Of a stretch of 9,185 bases of DNA, positions 6,018-9,185 are shown piece after piece. A model generated the notes under the pieces. That model was not told the DNA's origin and made no database searches. It worked only from the letters and a program-made list of their open reading frames with translations. The stretch is from Proteobacteria bacterium SPGG2. GTDB taxonomy: Bacteria > Pseudomonadota > Gammaproteobacteria > Acidiferrobacterales > SPGG2. A program made the position numbers and the translations under genes. How positions within the stretch are numbered: position 1 is the stretch's first letter; each line of letters begins with the position of its first letter. The stretch spans positions 1 to 9,185 of the forward strand of contig LXTK01000207.1 of the NCBI GenBank assembly GCA_001643475.1, given 5' to 3'.

Positions 6018-7001
6018 ATGGATAACCGTACCATCCCGCTAGTCTTGGGTCTCGCCATCACGTTTGCGACTTCGGGCATATCGGCGGCCACATTCGCGGC
6101 CGATATCATTATCGGCACCGGCAGTAGTGCGCGCGTGCACTATAGTGTGGGTCGCGCCATGTGTCGGCAGATCCAACGAGAAAGCCAGGGGTTAACTTGC
6201 GAGGTGTTGCGGATCGAAGGACGCGATGCCGCCGAACCGCTAGCGGTCCTGTCCCATGTGCGCGACGGTGCCATCGAAGTCGGCCTGGTGCAATCCGATT
6301 GGCAATATCATGCGTTTCGGGGCACCGGACCCCTTAAGTTCGTAGACATCAAGTTCGATAATCTGCGGTCACTCTTTTCGCTGCACGGTGAACCCTTCAC
6401 AGTCATCGCCCGCCGCGATTCAGGTATCAAGTCTCTCAATGACTTGGCGGGCAAGCGCGTCAACATTGGCAATCCCGGTTCCAAGCAACGCGTAATCATG
6501 GAAATGGTGATGAAGGCCAAGGGCTGGACGCGAAAGTCTTTTCAACTTGTGGATGAGTTGACCGAGGCCGAGCAATCATTGGCGCTGTGCCACAATCGTG
6601 TGCAGGCGATTGTTTCAACCGTGTCGCATCCCGATCCGGCAATCGCGAAGGCCATCAAACTCTGCGATGCGGCAGTGGTGGAGGTGTCAGGGGCCGCAAT
6701 CGATAGACTTATTGCCGACAACCGTTTCTTAGTGGCCACGGAAGTGCCGGCGGGGGTTTACGACCGGCAAGACAAACCGGTCAAGACCTTTGGTGTTATC
6801 GTGACGGCCGTGAGTTCCGCCGATGCGGCAGACGACACGACCTATGCCATCGTCAAGTCGGTTTTCGACAACCTACAGAATTTCAAGCGACTACATTCGG
6901 CGCTTGGCACTCTATTGCCGGGTCGCATGATGACGGACGGTCTATCTGCACCTATCCATCCCGGTGCGGCGCGATATTTTCGCGATAAGGGGATGATGTA
7001 G
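6018..7001 (+). CDS. Divergent TAXI-family solute-binding protein (second copy)
   Basis: A 327-aa paralogue of the preceding protein. It has a signal peptide (hydrophobic to about residue 24, likely cut after FAA at 28) and is exported to the periplasm. It aligns with copy one over its whole length: VQSDWQYHA is identical, FSLHGEPFTVIARRDSGI and GKRVNIGNPGS nearly so, and the four cysteines are kept (49, 61, 181, 196). Three typical ligand-site segments have changed, however. GTGGVTGVYYPTGG is GTGSSARVHYSVGR (33-46), STGGSVYN is RIEGRDAA, and NPGSGTE is NPGSKQR. It may therefore bind a different ligand or none. It lies 67 nt before the permease with no terminator between, so it probably shares that transcript and is the copy most directly tied to the permease. 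Confidence 0.92.
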   Translation: MDNRTIPLVLGLAITFATSGISAATFAADIIIGTGSSARVHYSVGRAMCRQIQRESQGLTCEVLRIEGRDAAEPLAVLSHVRDGAIEVGLVQSDWQYHAFRGTGPLKFVDIKFDNLRSLFSLHGEPFTVIARRDSGIKSLNDLAGKRVNIGNPGSKQRVIMEMVMKAKGWTRKSFQLVDELTEAEQSLALCHNRVQAIVSTVSHPDPAIAKAIKLCDAAVVEVSGAAIDRLIADNRFLVATEVPAGVYDRQDKPVKTFGVIVTAVSSADAADDTTYAIVKSVFDNLQNFKRLHSALGTLLPGRMMTDGLSAPIHPGAARYFRDKGMM

Positions 7002-7026
7002 CTATTCGTGTGACTCGGCCAATAAG

Positions 7027-7051
7027 CTACCGCGGATCTAGGCCACGGTAG
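7027..7051 (+). repeat. Hairpin between the second TAXI gene and the permease
   Basis: CTACCGCGG (7027-7035) and CCACGGTAG (7043-7051) pair over eight of nine positions with a 7-nt loop. No T-tract follows, so it is not an intrinsic terminator. It ends 8 nt before the permease ribosome site. It could protect the upstream mRNA end after cleavage or dampen permease translation, giving more binding protein than permease. Confidence 0.55.
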
Positions 7052-7058
7052 GATGAGT

Positions 7059-7063
7059 GGGAG
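7059..7063 (+). promoter_or_regulatory. Shine-Dalgarno of the permease gene
   Basis: GGGAG lies 5 nt before the ATG at 7069 and fixes the start of the long open frame. Confidence 0.65.
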
Positions 7064-7068
7064 ATAAC

Positions 7069-9185
7069 ATGAGCGAAAAAAAAGAAGCCGCGGCAGCCGA
7101 CCAACAACAGCTGCAAGACATGATCGCCGAGGCCGATACCGGTGGGCGTAAGCCCACTGGTATTCCGGCCAAGGTGTTGTGGATCGTACCTCTTGTATGG
7201 TCGCTATTTCAGCTCTGGTATGCCTCGCCCATGCCTTACATTATTGGTAAGGCCGTCCTCAATAGTACCGAGGTACGTTCAATCCATCTCGGGTTGGCGA
7301 TCTTTCTCGCCTATCTGGCGTATCCTGCGCTGAAGCGTTCACCGCGCCGCTATATCCCAATCCAAGATTGGATATTGGCCACCGTCGCTGCGTTCTGTGC
7401 GATGTATATCTTTCTGTTCTACCGTGAGTTGGCGGAGCGTCCTGGCTTGCCGACCACGACCGATCTGGTGGTCTCGGTCATCGGCATCGTGCTTATTTTG
7501 GAGGCGACGCGACGTGCGCTTGGACCACCCTTGATGGTGGTTTGTATGGTTTTTATTGGCTACACCTTTGCTGGACACCTGATGCCCGAAGTCATTGCGC
7601 ACAAAGGGGCGAGTCTGTCCAAAGGCATGTCGCACTACTACCTGACCACGGAAGGGGTATTCGGGATCGCGCTCGGGGTTTCGGCGAGTTTGGTGTTTTT
7701 GTTCGTTTTGTTTGGTTCGTTGCTGGAGAAGGCCGGTGCTGGCAACTACTTTATCCGAGTCGCGTTCGCGCTCATGGGCCATATGCGAGGTGGTCCTGCC
7801 AAGGCAGCCGTGGTCTCCTCCGCCATGACTGGACTCATCTCAGGCTCTGCGATTGCCAACGTGGTCACCACCGGCACGTTTACCATCCCGCTGATGCGTA
7901 AGGTTGGCTTTTCCGCAGAAAAGGCCGGGGCGGTGGAGGTCGCGTCGTCGACCAATGGTCAGCTGACGCCACCCATCATGGGGGCGGTGGCCTTTCTCAT
8001 GGTCGAGTACGTTGGCATCACCTACCTAGAAGTCATCAAGCATGCGGCGCTGCCGGCACTCATTTCTTATATCGCGCTGGTGTACATCGTGCACCTCGAA
8101 GCGATAAAAGCTGGCATGAAGGGGCTGCCCAAACGCAGCACCTCTACCCTTAGTCAGAAACTGCTGAGTTTCTTTACCACCTTCGTTGGTCTCATCGTTC
8201 TGAGCGCCGCGGTCTATTACGGACTCGGCTGGATGAAGGGTGTTTTCGGCGCCGCGACGCCCTGGGTCGCAGGGGTGGTCGTGCTTATGGCCTATGTGGG
8301 GTTGGTTAAGTATTCCACCTTGTTTCCTACTCTCGATACTGAGCTCGAAATCACGCAACTACCCGAAACCGGTCCAACGGTTAAAGCTGGGCTGTATTAC
8401 CTATTACCCGTAATCCTGTTGGTGTGGTGCCTAATCGTGGAAAGACTTTCCCCTGGATTGTCGGCTTTGTACGCCTCGGTCTTTATGTTGGTCATTTTAC
8501 TTACGCAACGGCCGCTGAAGGCGATGCTGCACAAATCGGGCGAAGATATCGGTCAGTGTTTGCGCCAAGGGCTCGCCGATATGTTCGACGGTTTGGTCTC
8601 CGGCGCTAGAAACATGATCGGCATCGGGGTTGCGACCGCTGCCGCCGGTCTTGTGGTTGGTACAATTACGCTGACTGGTGTTGGCTTGGTAATGGCCGAA
8701 TTCGTGGAGTTCATTTCCGGTGGCTATGTTTTGCCCATGCTCATTTTCACCGCCATACTCAGTCTGATTTTGGGCATGGGGCTACCGACTACCGCCAATT
8801 ACATTGTCGTGTCCTCGCTGATGGCGCCGGTTATTGTGACGGTAGGCGCCGCGCATGGTCTTATCGTGCCCTTGATAGCGGTGCATATGTTCGTTTTTTA
8901 CTTTGGCATCCTGGCCGACGATACCCCACCCGTGGCCCTGGCCGCCTTTGCCGCAGCTGCGATATCAGGCGGTGACCCTATCCGCACCGGCATTCAGGGG
9001 TTTTTCTACGATATCCGCACCGCGATTCTGCCGTTCCTGTTCATCTTCAACACTGAGTTGCTAATGATCGGTGTCGAAACCTGGTACTTGCTGTTGGCGA
9101 CCGTCGTTACTGCAGTCATGGCAATGTTGTTATTCGCGGCCGGTACCCAGGGCTACTTCCTGGCCAAGAGCAGGCTGTGGGAGTC
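7069..9185 (+). CDS. TRAP transporter fused permease (DctQM-type fusion), 3' end outside window
   Basis: From the ATG at 7069 the frame is open without a stop to the window end (705 codons plus two bases). It is an inner-membrane protein of the TRAP 4TM/12TM fusion type. A polar N-terminus of about 35 residues rich in Ala, Gln and Glu precedes a DctQ-like small-subunit part with hydrophobic segments at roughly 37-55, 72-90 and 101-119. The long DctM-like part follows. Its signatures are SSTNGQLTPPIMGAVAF (from 293), GMGLPTTANYIVVSS (from 569) and FGILADDTPPVALAAFAAAA (from 612), the conserved segments of TRAP large subunits. Such fusions are the usual partners of TAXI binding proteins and move an organic anion inward, normally with Na+ or H+. 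Hydrophobic segments are still present near residue 690, so the end should be close; members range from about 640 to over 850 aa. Confidence 0.95.
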   Translation, partial: MSEKKEAAAADQQQLQDMIAEADTGGRKPTGIPAKVLWIVPLVWSLFQLWYASPMPYIIGKAVLNSTEVRSIHLGLAIFLAYLAYPALKRSPRRYIPIQDWILATVAAFCAMYIFLFYRELAERPGLPTTTDLVVSVIGIVLILEATRRALGPPLMVVCMVFIGYTFAGHLMPEVIAHKGASLSKGMSHYYLTTEGVFGIALGVSASLVFLFVLFGSLLEKAGAGNYFIRVAFALMGHMRGGPAKAAVVSSAMTGLISGSAIANVVTTGTFTIPLMRKVGFSAEKAGAVEVASSTNGQLTPPIMGAVAFLMVEYVGITYLEVIKHAALPALISYIALVYIVHLEAIKAGMKGLPKRSTSTLSQKLLSFFTTFVGLIVLSAAVYYGLGWMKGVFGAATPWVAGVVVLMAYVGLVKYSTLFPTLDTELEITQLPETGPTVKAGLYYLLPVILLVWCLIVERLSPGLSALYASVFMLVILLTQRPLKAMLHKSGEDIGQCLRQGLADMFDGLVSGARNMIGIGVATAAAGLVVGTITLTGVGLVMAEFVEFISGGYVLPMLIFTAILSLILGMGLPTTANYIVVSSLMAPVIVTVGAAHGLIVPLIAVHMFVFYFGILADDTPPVALAAFAAAAISGGDPIRTGIQGFFYDIRTAILPFLFIFNTELLMIGVETWYLLLATVVTAVMAMLLFAAGTQGYFLAKSRLWE

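Noticed and set aside
7339..7782. 147-codon minus-strand ORF rich in Arg, Gln and His opposite the permease
   Set aside because: The plus strand is an uninterrupted 705-codon membrane protein with clear TRAP motifs. The antisense composition is what such a gene produces by complement.

Overview
The window reads as proteobacterial chromosome, probably from an alpha- or gammaproteobacterium. This rests on the gene types present (a TAXI-type TRAP transporter with a fused permease, a TauD/TfdA dioxygenase, a DDAH-like amidinotransferase, and a thiolase paired with a class III CoA-transferase), on moderately high GC and on ordinary TGA/TAA/TAG stops. I could not narrow the taxon further. There are no tRNA or rRNA genes, insertion sequences, CRISPR arrays or phage genes.

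Layout, left to right. (1) 1-296, plus strand: the 3' end of a DDAH/arginine deiminase-like gene with its catalytic Cys. (2) 243-2142, minus strand: a tightly overlapping three-gene unit, transcribed right to left. It holds a YpeA-type GNAT acetyltransferase broken by a nonsense codon and a frameshift, then an intact GNAT acetyltransferase, then an Fe(II)/2-oxoglutarate dioxygenase. The last gene runs convergently 54 bp into the DDAH-like gene. (3) 2143-2272: a divergent control region with candidate promoters in both directions. (4) 2273-4424, plus strand: an intact thiolase, followed after 5 nt by a CaiB/BaiF-type CoA-transferase that has lost roughly 95-100 internal codons and is split between two frames. 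(5) 4425-4826: about 400 bp with no supportable gene. (6) 4827-9185, plus strand: a TRAP transporter locus with two tandem paralogous TAXI solute-binding proteins. The first is closed by a strong intrinsic terminator. The second is followed by a long fused TRAP permease that stays open to the window end. This permease is the largest gene in the window and has no stop codon here.

How the genes fit together: the TRAP locus should import an organic anion, probably a carboxylate, driven by an ion gradient. The thiolase and CoA-transferase would have handled acyl-CoA intermediates. The dioxygenase, acetyltransferases and DDAH-like hydrolase suggest breakdown or modification of amino, guanidino or sulfonated compounds. 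No substrate can be named from sequence alone, and any link between the blocks is inference from proximity. The two most notable points are a second TAXI protein whose usual ligand-loop motifs are eroded while its fold and cysteines are kept, and two independent broken genes within 2.7 kb, which suggests local metabolic gene decay.
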